A stretch of DNA of 64,000 bases, taken from NCBI GenBank assembly GCA_021151605.1, contig JAGKWZ010000002.1, positions 15,487 to 79,486 of the forward strand. Reading direction: 5' to 3'. The notes beneath the pieces are model-generated. The model had not been told where the DNA came from. It was given only the letters and a program-made list of their open reading frames with translations, and did not search any database. Numbering within the stretch: the stretch's first letter is position 1; every line of letters starts with the position of its first letter. A program made the translations under genes and the position numbers. Of this stretch, positions 16,997 to 26,700 are shown piece after piece. The stretch comes from Verrucomicrobiaceae bacterium. Its GTDB lineage: Bacteria > Verrucomicrobiota > Verrucomicrobiia > Verrucomicrobiales > Verrucomicrobiaceae.

Positions 16997-19900
16997 ATGA
17001 TCTCATCCATCATCGACTTTTCGCTGAAGAACCGCTTCCTCGTCATCATGGGGTCGCTGCTCTTGCTCGCGGCTGGGATATTCTCCGCCATGCACCTGCC
17101 TGTGGACGCGGTGCCTGACATCACGAACACCCAGGTTCAAATCAACACCGCTGTGCCAGGGCTCGCGCCGGAGGAGACGGAGAAGCTCGTCACCTACCCG
17201 CTGGAACTCGCGCTCGCGGGCATTCAAGGCGTGGAAGAATTCCGCTCACTCACGAAGTCCGGCCTCTCGCAGGTCACGCTCGTGTTTCGTGATGGCTTTG
17301 ATCTCTTCCGCGCACGCCAACTTGTGAGCGAACGTCTCGTGCAGGTGGAACTGCCCGTAGGCCTCAGCCCGCAGATGTCACCCATCAGCACCGGCCTTGG
17401 CGAGATCGTTTATTACACGCTCGACTACAGAAAGGACGCCCCCCAGCGCAAACAAACGCGCGAGCGCCAGCTCATGGATTTGCGTGAAGCACATGACTAC
17501 ATCGTGAAGCCGTTTTTGCGCACCGTTCCCGGCGTGGCTGAGGTGAATAGCAGCGGCGGTTATGAGCGCCAGCTCGTCATTTTGCCAAAACCAGAGTCGC
17601 TCACGAATGCGGGCATGACCTTCAGCGAACTCGCCGTGATCATTGGCCAAAACGTGGACAATGCAGGCGGTGGTGTCATCGAGCGAGGTAATGATCGCGT
17701 GCTGATTCGAGGCGTGAGCAAAGTGGCCAGTGCGGAGGACATTGCCAACCTGCCCGTGAAGTTTGCTGCAGGCATTGAGCCGTTGCGCGTGAAGGATCTC
17801 GCCGAGGTCAGTATCGGCAGCAATGTCCGCACCGGATGCGCGGTCGAGAATGGCGAAGAAGCCGTGCTCGGCACTGTGATGATGCTCGTCGGCGAAAACA
17901 GCCGCATCATCAGCAAACGCGTCGAAGAGAAACTCAGCGAGCTAGGCAAGAAGCTGCCCGCTGATCTAGAAATTCGCATCCAGTATGCCCGCAGCGAGGT
18001 CGTGGACCGCACGATCAACACCGTGAAGCACAACCTCTTCGAAGGGGCTGTGCTGGTCGTGGTGGTTCTGCTCTTGCTGTTGGGCAACTGGCGTGCGGCT
18101 CTCATCGTCGCACTCGCCATTCCGCTCTCGTTCCTCTTTGCCCTCATCGGCATGACCTTCGGTGGTGTGTCAGGAAACCTCATGTCACTCGGCGCGGTGG
18201 ACTTCGGTCTCATCATCGACGGTGCCGTCGTGATGGTGGAAAACATCGTCCGTGTGCTCGGCGAGCGTCAGCATGAACTCGGCCGCAAACTCACCGCCAA
18301 AGAGCGACTCCAGGCCGTGCATGAAGCCGGCGAGCAAGTCGGCAGCCCCATGTTCTTCGGCGTGCTCATCATCACGCTCGTCTATTTGCCCATCCTCGCG
18401 CTGACAGGCATCGAAGGGAAAATGTTCCACCCCATGGCGATCACCGTCATGCTCGCGCTCGGTGGTGCGCTGGTGCTCGCGCTCACGCTCATGCCAGCGC
18501 TATGCTCGCTGCTACTGACGGGGAACATCAGTGAGAAGGATAACTTCCTCATGCGCTGGTCGAAGGCGGCCTATGCCCCATCACTACGCATCGCATGGAC
18601 GTCACGCTGGGGCGTGGTCGGCGGAGTCGTGGCGCTGCTGGTGGTCACCGTGATTGTGTTCACGAATCTCAAGCAGGAATTCGTGCCCACCCTGAACGAA
18701 GGTTCCTGGACCGCGATGGTGTATCAGCCAGCGAACACGAGCCTCAAGACCTCGCTGGATCGCTGCATCAAGACGCAGAAGTATCTGATCGAGAAAGTGC
18801 CGGAAGTGACACGAACCTTCGCCCGCGTTGGCACCAGCGAAGTGGCAACTGATCCCATGTCACCCGGCGAATACGACCTCTACGTTTTCTATAAGCCCCA
18901 GTCCGAGTGGCGCAAAGAAAACGGCAAGCCCGTCAGCCGCGACCGTCTCGCAGAACTCGTCCGCGATGAACTCGCCAAAGAAGTGCCTGAGCAGGACTAC
19001 GACTTCGCGCAGCCGATCCAGATGCGCTTTAACGAGATGCTCGAAGGCTCGCGTGCCGACCTCGCCGTGCGCATCTTTGGCGACGACTACGACACGATGG
19101 AAAAGGTGGCCGGTCAGGTGAAGGAGATTCTCGAAGGCATCGCCGGAACCGACAATGCCGAGTTTGAAAGCCAGGGCCGCGTGCCAGTGCTCGAGATCCG
19201 CGTGGACCGCGCCTCCATGCTCAAGTACAACGTGGAAGCCTCTGAAGTAAACGCCGCCATCACCACCGCGATGGCTGGACACACCGCAGGCATGTTGGTC
19301 GAGAACAACCGCCGCCGCGCCATCGTCGTGCGTTTGCCTGAGAACCTGCGCAACAACTCCGAAATCATGAAAGCACTGCCCGTGCGCACGCAGGATGGCG
19401 GGCTCATCGCTCTAGGTCGCCTCGCTGACTTCGTCGAAGTGCCGCAAGTCGATGCAATTGGTCGTGAGGACGGACATCGTCGAGTCGGTTTGAATGTCGA
19501 TCTCGCGGGTGGCACCGACTCTGAAGCCTACGTCAATGCGGCTCGCGCCAAGATCGCCACCAGCGTGAAGTTGCCGGAAGGCTACCGCGTTGATTTCGGT
19601 GGGCAGTTCGAGCATCTCCAGGAAGCCCGCGCCCGACTCATGGTCGTGGTGCCGCTCGCATTGGTGCTCATCTTTGTGCTCATCCACGCCACCTTCAAAA
19701 GCGTGATGCAGACGCTCATTATTTACACCGGCATCCCACTCGCCATCACCGGCGGCGTGCTCGCCCTATGGATGCGCGGCCTACCTTTCAGTATCAGCGC
19801 CGCCATCGGCTTCATCGCCCTCTGTGGTGTGGCCGTGCTAAACGGTGTGGTGCTCATCAGTTGCTTCAATCAACTACGGAATGAAGGCCGCAATGCCGAG

Positions 19901-20173
19901 CAAGCCGTCACCGAAGGCAGCCTGCAACGTCTGCGCCCAGTGCTCATGACCGCCCTCGTCGCCAGCCTTGGGTTCATCCCCATGGCCATCAGCGAAGGAG
20001 CCGGAGCCGAAGTCCAGCGCCCGCTCGCCACCGTCGTCATCGGCGGGATCGTCAGCAGTACCTTCCTCACGCTGTTCCTACTGCCGGTACTTTATCGCTG
20101 GCTCGTCTGCAAACCAACTCGTGCTCGTGTGCATCATGAAGAGCACTCAGTCGTCGCCCAAGTCGCCCTCTGA
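16997..20173 (+). CDS. czcA: CzcA-type heavy-metal RND efflux pump
   Basis: A 1058-residue inner-membrane proton/cation antiporter. Twelve membrane segments and two large periplasmic loops fit the HME-RND family. The segment-4 signature reads DFGLIIDGAVVMVEN with Asp402, Asp408 and Glu415, the same residues and numbering as the essential carboxylates of Cupriavidus CzcA. This pattern (DFGx3DGAx3VEN) belongs to pumps for divalent cations such as Zn, Co, Cd and Ni, not the Cu/Ag pumps of CusA type. The C-terminus carries a short His-rich tail ('VHHEEH'). It forms an operon with the channel gene; the metal is not proved. Confidence 0.93.
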   Translation: MISSIIDFSLKNRFLVIMGSLLLLAAGIFSAMHLPVDAVPDITNTQVQINTAVPGLAPEETEKLVTYPLELALAGIQGVEEFRSLTKSGLSQVTLVFRDGFDLFRARQLVSERLVQVELPVGLSPQMSPISTGLGEIVYYTLDYRKDAPQRKQTRERQLMDLREAHDYIVKPFLRTVPGVAEVNSSGGYERQLVILPKPESLTNAGMTFSELAVIIGQNVDNAGGGVIERGNDRVLIRGVSKVASAEDIANLPVKFAAGIEPLRVKDLAEVSIGSNVRTGCAVENGEEAVLGTVMMLVGENSRIISKRVEEKLSELGKKLPADLEIRIQYARSEVVDRTINTVKHNLFEGAVLVVVVLLLLLGNWRAALIVALAIPLSFLFALIGMTFGGVSGNLMSLGAVDFGLIIDGAVVMVENIVRVLGERQHELGRKLTAKERLQAVHEAGEQVGSPMFFGVLIITLVYLPILALTGIEGKMFHPMAITVMLALGGALVLALTLMPALCSLLLTGNISEKDNFLMRWSKAAYAPSLRIAWTSRWGVVGGVVALLVVTVIVFTNLKQEFVPTLNEGSWTAMVYQPANTSLKTSLDRCIKTQKYLIEKVPEVTRTFARVGTSEVATDPMSPGEYDLYVFYKPQSEWRKENGKPVSRDRLAELVRDELAKEVPEQDYDFAQPIQMRFNEMLEGSRADLAVRIFGDDYDTMEKVAGQVKEILEGIAGTDNAEFESQGRVPVLEIRVDRASMLKYNVEASEVNAAITTAMAGHTAGMLVENNRRRAIVVRLPENLRNNSEIMKALPVRTQDGGLIALGRLADFVEVPQVDAIGREDGHRRVGLNVDLAGGTDSEAYVNAARAKIATSVKLPEGYRVDFGGQFEHLQEARARLMVVVPLALVLIFVLIHATFKSVMQTLIIYTGIPLAITGGVLALWMRGLPFSISAAIGFIALCGVAVLNGVVLISCFNQLRNEGRNAEQAVTEGSLQRLRPVLMTALVASLGFIPMAISEGAGAEVQRPLATVVIGGIVSSTFLTLFLLPVLYRWLVCKPTRARVHHEEHSVVAQVAL

Positions 20174-20193
20174 ACCTCAGCCCCAATAAGATT

Positions 20194-20724
20194 ATGAAAT
20201 CAACATACAAACCTCTGTTACAGTCCCTCTCTGCAGTCACATTTGTCCTCGTGTTGGCCCTCGGCATCTCGACTTCTTTTGCCTCGAACAGCATCTATCT
20301 CAGTGTGGACATGAAAGGGAGTCACTCGCCGCATTCCGGAAAGGAAAGCGCGGAAGCGCACACTCGCTGGCTGGAGATTAGCGCCTCCTCCATGTCACTC
20401 ACAGGACCTGCAAAGGTCACCTTTGAATGGCATTTCTTTGCGGATGATTTGCAAGCAGATCACGTCGTAGAACATGCCAAGGGCAGCGAGGTCATCGAGA
20501 TGCAGCCGGGGAAAACGGTCGAACTCAAAACCAAGCAGGCGGTGTTTTCATACGTGCGTCAGCACGCGGAGCGAGTGAGCAGCGGACGACGCGCTAGCTA
20601 CAAGCGAGTCGAGGCCACCGGCAGCCGTTACCATGGCTGGGCAGTCCGAGCCTTGCTGGATGGCAAGGTGGTTGCTGAAGCCTTTAGCAGCCGAGATATT
20701 GCCAAGCTCATCGAGTCCCGGTAA
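20194..20724 (+). CDS. Secreted protein of unknown function downstream of the metal pump
   Basis: A 176-residue protein with a signal peptide (about 1-30, ending SFASN) and a single beta-rich domain: 'GPAKVTFEWHFFADDL', then 'WAVRALLDGKVVAEAFSSRD'. The first mature residues include several histidines ('GSHSPHSGKESAEAHTRW'). The DUF-like pattern 'V.FEW.FFA.D' and 'W.VR...DGK.V....S' is seen in verrucomicrobial secreted proteins, but I cannot name a family. It starts 20 bp after the pump gene and ends 21 bp before the DUF3570 gene, so it links the two modules. Confidence 0.7.
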   Translation: MKSTYKPLLQSLSAVTFVLVLALGISTSFASNSIYLSVDMKGSHSPHSGKESAEAHTRWLEISASSMSLTGPAKVTFEWHFFADDLQADHVVEHAKGSEVIEMQPGKTVELKTKQAVFSYVRQHAERVSSGRRASYKRVEATGSRYHGWAVRALLDGKVVAEAFSSRDIAKLIESR

Positions 20725-20745
20725 AACAAACGTTTTTCCACGAAC

Positions 20746-21939
20746 ATGCTCTCTCCCTGCCCACCGAAAGCCAAATCATCTCATGCAAACGTCTTTCAGA
20801 TGCCAGGAATGACCAACCCATGGGCGATCACGCCGTTTCTAGTTCCTGCCGCCTGCTTGCCTGCGGCAGAGGCCTTCCGCTTCGACTCTAGCTACCAAGT
20901 CTATGATGAGTCGAACGGGCGCATGTTTGTGGAGTCCTACTACTACCGGGGAGAGATGTTCCTGTCTGAAGAGACCAGCTTCCGTTTCCAGATGCTCCGG
21001 GATGCCATCACAGGCTCCACGCCGATTGGCGCGCAGCCCGGCGGTACGCAGCCATTTTTGGTAGAAATCGATGATGTAAGGCAGGGTGTGCTAGCTGCGC
21101 TGTCCCAACAGATCGGTGATCATCGGGTGGAGGTAGAGCTGTCACACTCCCGTGAAAGCGACTATCTATCCCAAGGCGTGTCTTTGAGTGATAAACTAGA
21201 GCTCAACCAAAAGAATACGACGCTGAGTTTTGGCCTGAACTACCTGAACGACACCATCGTTGTGCGCGGCACTGATGATCAAAATAAAAAGAGCTACGAT
21301 CTCTTTCTCGGCCTATCCCAGCTTCTGGACAAGAATACGGTCGTCTCCGCCAACCTGACTTTGGGCTATGCTGAGGGCTATCTGAACGATCAGTACAAAG
21401 TTATTCAGCGGGATGAACTTTTCGGGGGCATCCCGGTCACCAATATCTACCGGGAAAATCGTCCATCCAGTCGCCTCCGTGGGGTCCTTCAGTTTCAGGG
21501 CACGCACTACTTCGACAAAGCGAACGCAGCTCTGGATGCCGTCGTGCGACTCTCTCAGGATGACTACGGGGTCTTCTCCCAAAGCCTTCAGTTCGAGTGG
21601 CGGCAGGGTCTTTTTGGCAAGTTGGAGATCACGCCATTCTTCCGCTACTACCAGCAGAGCGCGGCGGATTTCTACCACCCTAGCCTGAACGATGTGAACA
21701 TCACCACACCCCAGGCCTTTCCGGATGGCAGCGGCCCGAACTACTCTGCAGACTATCGTTTGTCTTCAATGTCTACGATGAGCGTTGGATTGAAAACTCG
21801 CTATCGCTTTACCGAAAACATCGCCGCATCCATCACCTATGAGCACTATGAAATGGCGGGTGTGGGTGGAGATCAGGCCCCGGCTGCCGCTTACCCGATA
21901 GCCAGCATGTGGACTTTTGGTTTGAACTTCACTTTCTGA
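20746..21939 (+). CDS. DUF3570 outer-membrane barrel protein
   Basis: A 397-residue protein of the DUF3570 type: 'YQVYDESNGRM', 'YYRGEMFLSEETSFRFQMLRD', then many antiparallel strands and a C-terminal phenylalanine ('FGLNFTF'). The first 43 residues contain a weak export signal; initiation at the later Met residues 19 or 22 is possible. Residues 86-92 read DAITGST, which fits the D-x-x-(S/T)-G-(A/S)-(T/S) motif at which ApbE enzymes attach FMN to threonine. The next gene is ApbE-like. DUF3570, DUF4266, ApbE and TlpA genes commonly cluster in bacteria, and the joint function is not established to my knowledge. Confidence 0.85.
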   Translation: MLSPCPPKAKSSHANVFQMPGMTNPWAITPFLVPAACLPAAEAFRFDSSYQVYDESNGRMFVESYYYRGEMFLSEETSFRFQMLRDAITGSTPIGAQPGGTQPFLVEIDDVRQGVLAALSQQIGDHRVEVELSHSRESDYLSQGVSLSDKLELNQKNTTLSFGLNYLNDTIVVRGTDDQNKKSYDLFLGLSQLLDKNTVVSANLTLGYAEGYLNDQYKVIQRDELFGGIPVTNIYRENRPSSRLRGVLQFQGTHYFDKANAALDAVVRLSQDDYGVFSQSLQFEWRQGLFGKLEITPFFRYYQQSAADFYHPSLNDVNITTPQAFPDGSGPNYSADYRLSSMSTMSVGLKTRYRFTENIAASITYEHYEMAGVGGDQAPAAAYPIASMWTFGLNFTF

Positions 21940-21948
21940 TCCAGCACG

Positions 21949-22920
21949 ATGTCAAAAGCAGTCCCCCAGATATCTATCGAGCCTGACGCACGCGGTGTGC
22001 GGAGCGTGGGCTTTAGGGCATTGGGGACGAACTGCGCCATCCAGTTCCGCTGCGTGGATCAAAAATCTGCCCTCCAGTTCGTGGCGGATGCACTCGGTTG
22101 GCTGAGTGCCTTTGAAGCCAAGTTTTCCCGCTTTAAGCCGGATTCGATGCTCTCCAAGATCAACCAAGCCGCTGGCAAATCCTGGATCGAGATCGACCCC
22201 GAGATGGGTGGCATGCTCGACATGGCGGATGCCATGCATCGACTCACAAAAGGCATCCTGGATGCCGCCATGCTGCCGCTAATCAAAGTCTGGGACTGGA
22301 AGGTCGTGCATGAGCGCCTGCCGAGTGAGGATGAGATCTCGCGGGCGCTGAACCTCTCTAATTGGAAAGACGTGCAGCGGAGACCAGGGAAGGTCTTCCT
22401 CCCGCGTGAGGGCATGGGGCTGGACTTCGGCGGCTTTGGTAAAGAGCACGCGGTGGATCAGATCATCGTCATTGCGAAAAAGTTTGGCATCCAGGACATC
22501 CTCGTGGACCTCGGGCGGGACATCTTTGCCCTCGGCGGCAATGGTGTACATCCTTTTTGGCATGTCGGTATTCAGGATGGCGTCCAGACCGAGCGCTGTA
22601 TCGGTGGGCTGGCCGTCTCCGGTTTTGCCGTTTGTGCTTCAGGGGATTATGCGCGTCGCTTTGAGCACAAAGGCGTGCGCTATGGTCACATCCTCGACGT
22701 GCGCACTGGCTGGCCCGTGCGTCACGGAATGCGTGCAGTCACCGTCCTCGCGCCGAGTTGCCTCATGGCAGGGATCTACTCCACCTGCGTGTTCGTGCTC
22801 GGTTTGAGCGAAGGTCTCCGTCTGGCAGATAACGCTCCCGGAATCGAAGCCTGCCTGCAGGACGATCAGGCCACCCATGTCACCCGCGAGTTCCGCAGAT
22901 TCCAAGTCCAGGCCGCTTAG
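21949..22920 (+). CDS. ApbE-like FAD:protein FMN transferase
   Basis: A 323-residue ApbE-family protein. Family motifs are present: 'FSRFKPDSMLSKIN', 'DAAMLPLIKVWDW', the flavin-site 'GLDFGGFGKEHAVDQI' and 'GHILDVRTGWPV'. The enzyme would move FMN from FAD onto a Thr in a partner protein. Two oddities: no signal peptide or lipobox is visible, although most ApbE proteins act outside the cytoplasm, and the usual metal-binding Asp in the 'A-D-A-x-x-T' segment appears as Gly275 ('MAGIYSTCVF'). It may have altered metal use, or the alignment by eye may be off. It begins 9 bp after the DUF3570 gene. Confidence 0.88.
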   Translation: MSKAVPQISIEPDARGVRSVGFRALGTNCAIQFRCVDQKSALQFVADALGWLSAFEAKFSRFKPDSMLSKINQAAGKSWIEIDPEMGGMLDMADAMHRLTKGILDAAMLPLIKVWDWKVVHERLPSEDEISRALNLSNWKDVQRRPGKVFLPREGMGLDFGGFGKEHAVDQIIVIAKKFGIQDILVDLGRDIFALGGNGVHPFWHVGIQDGVQTERCIGGLAVSGFAVCASGDYARRFEHKGVRYGHILDVRTGWPVRHGMRAVTVLAPSCLMAGIYSTCVFVLGLSEGLRLADNAPGIEACLQDDQATHVTREFRRFQVQAA

Positions 22921-22945
22921 CTCTTTTAACTCTACCCCAACCTCT

Positions 22946-23431
22946 ATGAAATCCATCCTCACTCTCGTCATCACCATCCTCAGTCTTTCCATGGCCCCTG
23001 CCGCAGAACCCAAAGTCGGCGCTGCCCTCCCAGCTCTCAGCGGCTTGCTGCCAGGAGCCTCGCTGCCAAAAACATCTGGCAAAGTCGTCCTCGTCGATTT
23101 TTGGGCCTCGTGGTGCGCCCCTTGTAAAGCCTCATTCTCTGCCATGGCCCGTCTCCAGCAAAAGTATGCTAGTAAGGGCCTGGTGATCATTGGTATCGGA
23201 GTCGATGACGAAGCGGAGGCTTATCAAAGTTTTGTCTCGAAGAACAAAGCCGCCTTCACTCTGGCGCATGACACACAGCACAATGCAGCGGCATTCTTCA
23301 ATCCACCCACAATGCCCAGCAGTTATCTCGTGGACCGGAAAGGCGTGATCCGTCACATCCACAAAGGATTTAAAGTCGGCAAGACAGAGGCTGAATACAC
23401 CGCCGAGATCGAGGCGCTGCTCGCCGAGTAA
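22946..23431 (+). CDS. TlpA/ResA-like periplasmic thioredoxin
   Basis: A 161-residue exported thioredoxin. The signal peptide covers about residues 1-19, the active site is WCAPC with Cys57 and Cys60, and the fold continues through 'GIGVDDEAEAYQSF' and the cis-Pro segment 'PTMPSSYLVDRKGVIRHIHKG'. The start at 22946 was chosen over 22877 because the longer form overlaps the ApbE gene and lacks a signal peptide at its N-terminus. It would reduce or oxidise thiols in the envelope. The next gene encodes a Cys-rich lipoprotein, a likely client. Confidence 0.92.
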   Translation: MKSILTLVITILSLSMAPAAEPKVGAALPALSGLLPGASLPKTSGKVVLVDFWASWCAPCKASFSAMARLQQKYASKGLVIIGIGVDDEAEAYQSFVSKNKAAFTLAHDTQHNAAAFFNPPTMPSSYLVDRKGVIRHIHKGFKVGKTEAEYTAEIEALLAE

Positions 23432-23453
23432 ACATTTTACCGCTCTTACCCTC

Positions 23454-23681
23454 ATGAAAAGAATCCTCCTCTCCACAGCCGCCGTGACGGTGATGATGCT
23501 CAGCAGTTGCTCCCAGCAGCTTGTGCGAGTGAAGCCCTATGAACGCGGCCATCTGGCGAACCCGCTGATGGATGCAGGTCGTGATCCACTGCTGCTGGCC
23601 ATGACCCAGCATGCCTACTTCTCCCGAGAAGCCGCCTTTGGTGGCGGAGGTGTGGGCGGAGGAGGCTGCGGCTGTAACTGA
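23454..23681 (+). CDS. DUF4266 lipoprotein with Gly/Cys tail
   Basis: A 75-residue lipoprotein: signal peptide, lipobox MLSSC (Cys19), then the DUF4266 core 'YERGHLANPLMDAGRDPL', the conserved FSREAA and a Gly-rich tail ending GGGGCGCN. The last four residues with two cysteines are the hallmark of the family. It starts 22 bp after the TlpA gene. Function is unknown; the tail looks suited to metal or cofactor attachment or to a thiol relay, but that is conjecture. Confidence 0.9.
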   Translation: MKRILLSTAAVTVMMLSSCSQQLVRVKPYERGHLANPLMDAGRDPLLLAMTQHAYFSREAAFGGGGVGGGGCGCN

Positions 23682-23702
23682 CAATCCTTTTCTAAACAAA
23701 CC

Positions 23703-26700
23703 ATGAACCCTTCACCCAAGCTTACTGATATGAACACCTCCACTTTTTTCCCCAAACTGAAAAGGCTTATCAAACGCGCCAGTTCCCTGCTGATGCTCTT
23801 TCAGCGCACTCCAGCGGCGCAGATCCTGGTGCCTGCGGAGTTTAATCTTGCCTCCTCAGCAGGTTTTCTTGGAACAGCAGAGTTCGCCATCGCTACTGTC
23901 GTTGGCCTTGGTGCGTATGACAGCGTCGCAGGAGCGACGACTCTCAACCAGATATCTCCAACAAACGGCTCTGCGACGATATCAATCCAGGCTGGCACAC
24001 AACTGCCAACAACCGGAAACCAGGCAATTGTCTTCCAAGTCACCGGAAGTCCAAGTACGCCGCAGTCATGGCGCGTGTTGCCCACTACGCCACTTCCTAA
24101 CGGCATCTCCCTGTTTACTAACGGCGGAGGCAGCACAAACAAGCTTATTGGCACAACCAATCAGGTGGGGACTAGTTTGGTAACAGTGCAAGCTTGGGAG
24201 GGCGGCATAGGTAGTGGCGGTGTCGTTCAGAGGACCTTCACCGTCAACGTCATCGCCAGTGATGCCACAATCACCACCTCTCCAAGCAACGTCACTATCA
24301 ACAGTGGTCAATCCACCACTCTCACCGTCGTAGCAGCCGGCGGTGCCCCACTGACTTACCAGTGGTATCAGGGAAGTAGCCCTGATACAAGTAACCCTGT
24401 GGGCACCGATTCGGCATCCTTCACCACTCCGGTGCTGACTGCGACAACAGCCTATTGGGTCAAAGTGACGAATGCTTCCAATCTCACGGGGGCTAACTCT
24501 ACCACTGCTACCGTCACCGTGCGCCAGCCTGCCGCGATCACGACTCAGCCTGTTTCCACCTCCATCAACACCGGCCAGACAGCTTCATTGTCTGTGATCG
24601 CTAGCGGCACCGGCCCGCTGACCTACCAGTGGTATCAGGGCAACAGCCCTAGCGAGACAATACCCGTCGGCACGAACTCCCCAAATTTCACCACGCCTAC
24701 TTTGCTCGCCACCACCAGCTATTGGGTGAAGGTCACCAATGCCGCCAACACTAGTGGAGCCAAGTCTGACACGGCCACCATCACCGTCACGGAGGCATCT
24801 GATCCTGGCATTTTCACAGCGTCGTCACTGCCTGCCGCGCGGACAAACATAGTGTACACAACTACGCTAACAGCTTTTGGTGGTAGGCAGCCCTACACCT
24901 GGACCGTCTCGGACGGAAACCTGCCAGACGGACTGATTTTGAGTGAAACAGGTGTCATCTCCGGCACCACCGGAGCTGTCGGCACTGGGAGCTTCACCGT
25001 GCAAGTCACCGACCAAGACATGAAAACCGACACGCGGGTCTTCGAGTTGCTCGTCAGTGATCTCGACATCGCCACCGCGACACTGCCGACGGCAGTGAAG
25101 GGCACCCCCTACACCGCCACACTCGCCGCCAGTGGTGGCGCTGAGCCCTTCACCTGGACGCTCCAAGGTGGAACATTGCCAGCGGGCATCACGCTCAGCA
25201 GCGCAGGCGTGCTCTCCGGCACACCCACCGCAGCAGGAGATGCCGCCATTACTGTACGAGTGACCGATTCCACATCCTTTGGGATCTCTAAAAGCTTGTT
25301 GTTACCCGTTTCCGCGACCTTCATCAGACCGGTCTTGAATCCCATTACCTTCCCTGTTGTCACGGTGGGCACGGACTTTAATCACACCGTCACGGCTTTG
25401 AATTACCCGAGGACGTTCACGATCACGGGGCTGCCGAAAGGGTTGAAGGCTACGCCAAGTGGGGTGATCTCAGGCAGACCTGACGTATCCGGCGTGTTTA
25501 ACGTCCAAGTGAAAGCCACCAATCCCGGAGGTTCCAGCCTGGTCGTGACGTCACGTCTCACGGTCAAAGCGCTACCAAAAAACCTCGTTGGCACCTTTGG
25601 CGGTATTTTGACAAGAACTGGCACCAACCGCTCACTGGGCGGACAGATCGGTCTGACCACTACCTCAAACGGCAGCTACACTCTGAAGATCACTGGTGCT
25701 CTGCCAAGCACCACGCTGGCTTTAGGTGGCTCTGCCAGCAGTTCTGCCACAGGCAGGCTGGCGGCTACGGCACCACAAATCACCGCTACTGTCGCGGGTG
25801 CGCTAGTGAGCCTGAGCATCGATCCAGTCTCTGGAGATCTCAGTGGCAGCGTCGGGGCGGCGACCATTAGCGGCCACCGCTCCGCCTGGAATGCCATCAG
25901 CCAGCCAGCGGAAGATCTCGCGGGCTATTACAGCATGGCTCTGGACCTCGCAGATGTGGGAGATGATGGATTAGTCGGTATTCCTCAAGGTAGCGGCTAT
26001 GCCACCTTTACCGTCACCCCTGGTGGTACGCTTACCGTCGCTGGTAGAACCGCTGATGGAGAAACCATCACTACGGCCACCTTTCTCAGCACTGACGCTG
26101 ACTTCTGGGTTTACACACCCCTTTATAAGAATGCAGGTACCATCCAAGGCAGTCTGAAAATCACCCCGGATGCACAGTCGGTATTCGTCGGCAATGTCAT
26201 CAGCGGGCCGCTGACTTGGTTCAAACCCACGATTCCGTCTCGCAGCTACGACACCACTTTTGGCCCGATCAATCTGAAAGCGGAAGGCGGTTATCTGGCA
26301 CCGGCCAGCACAGGCAATGTCGTTCTTGGCCTCCCAAATGCCGGCATTGTGCAGCTCCGCTTCACGGATGGCGGTCTTGCTGCTTCAGCCACCGATCCAG
26401 ACATGGACTTCACCTACACTGACGATAACAAAGTGCTGCTGCCCACAGCCGTAAACTCAAACCCTGGGAAAGTCAGCCTGACGATTAATCCCACGACTGG
26501 AGCTGTGTCCGGCAATTTCACTCTGACGGAAGCCACGCCTTCCCTCACCCGATCTAAAGTGGCCTTCCAAGGACAGGTCGTCCGACTGGCGAATGGGCAA
26601 GTCAAAGGCGTCGGCTACTTCCTACTGCCGCAGATACCAACCAATGGTCAGACCGTCGCAACTTCGGCTCTGCTTTCTGGAGGATGGAGGCTTAACCAGA

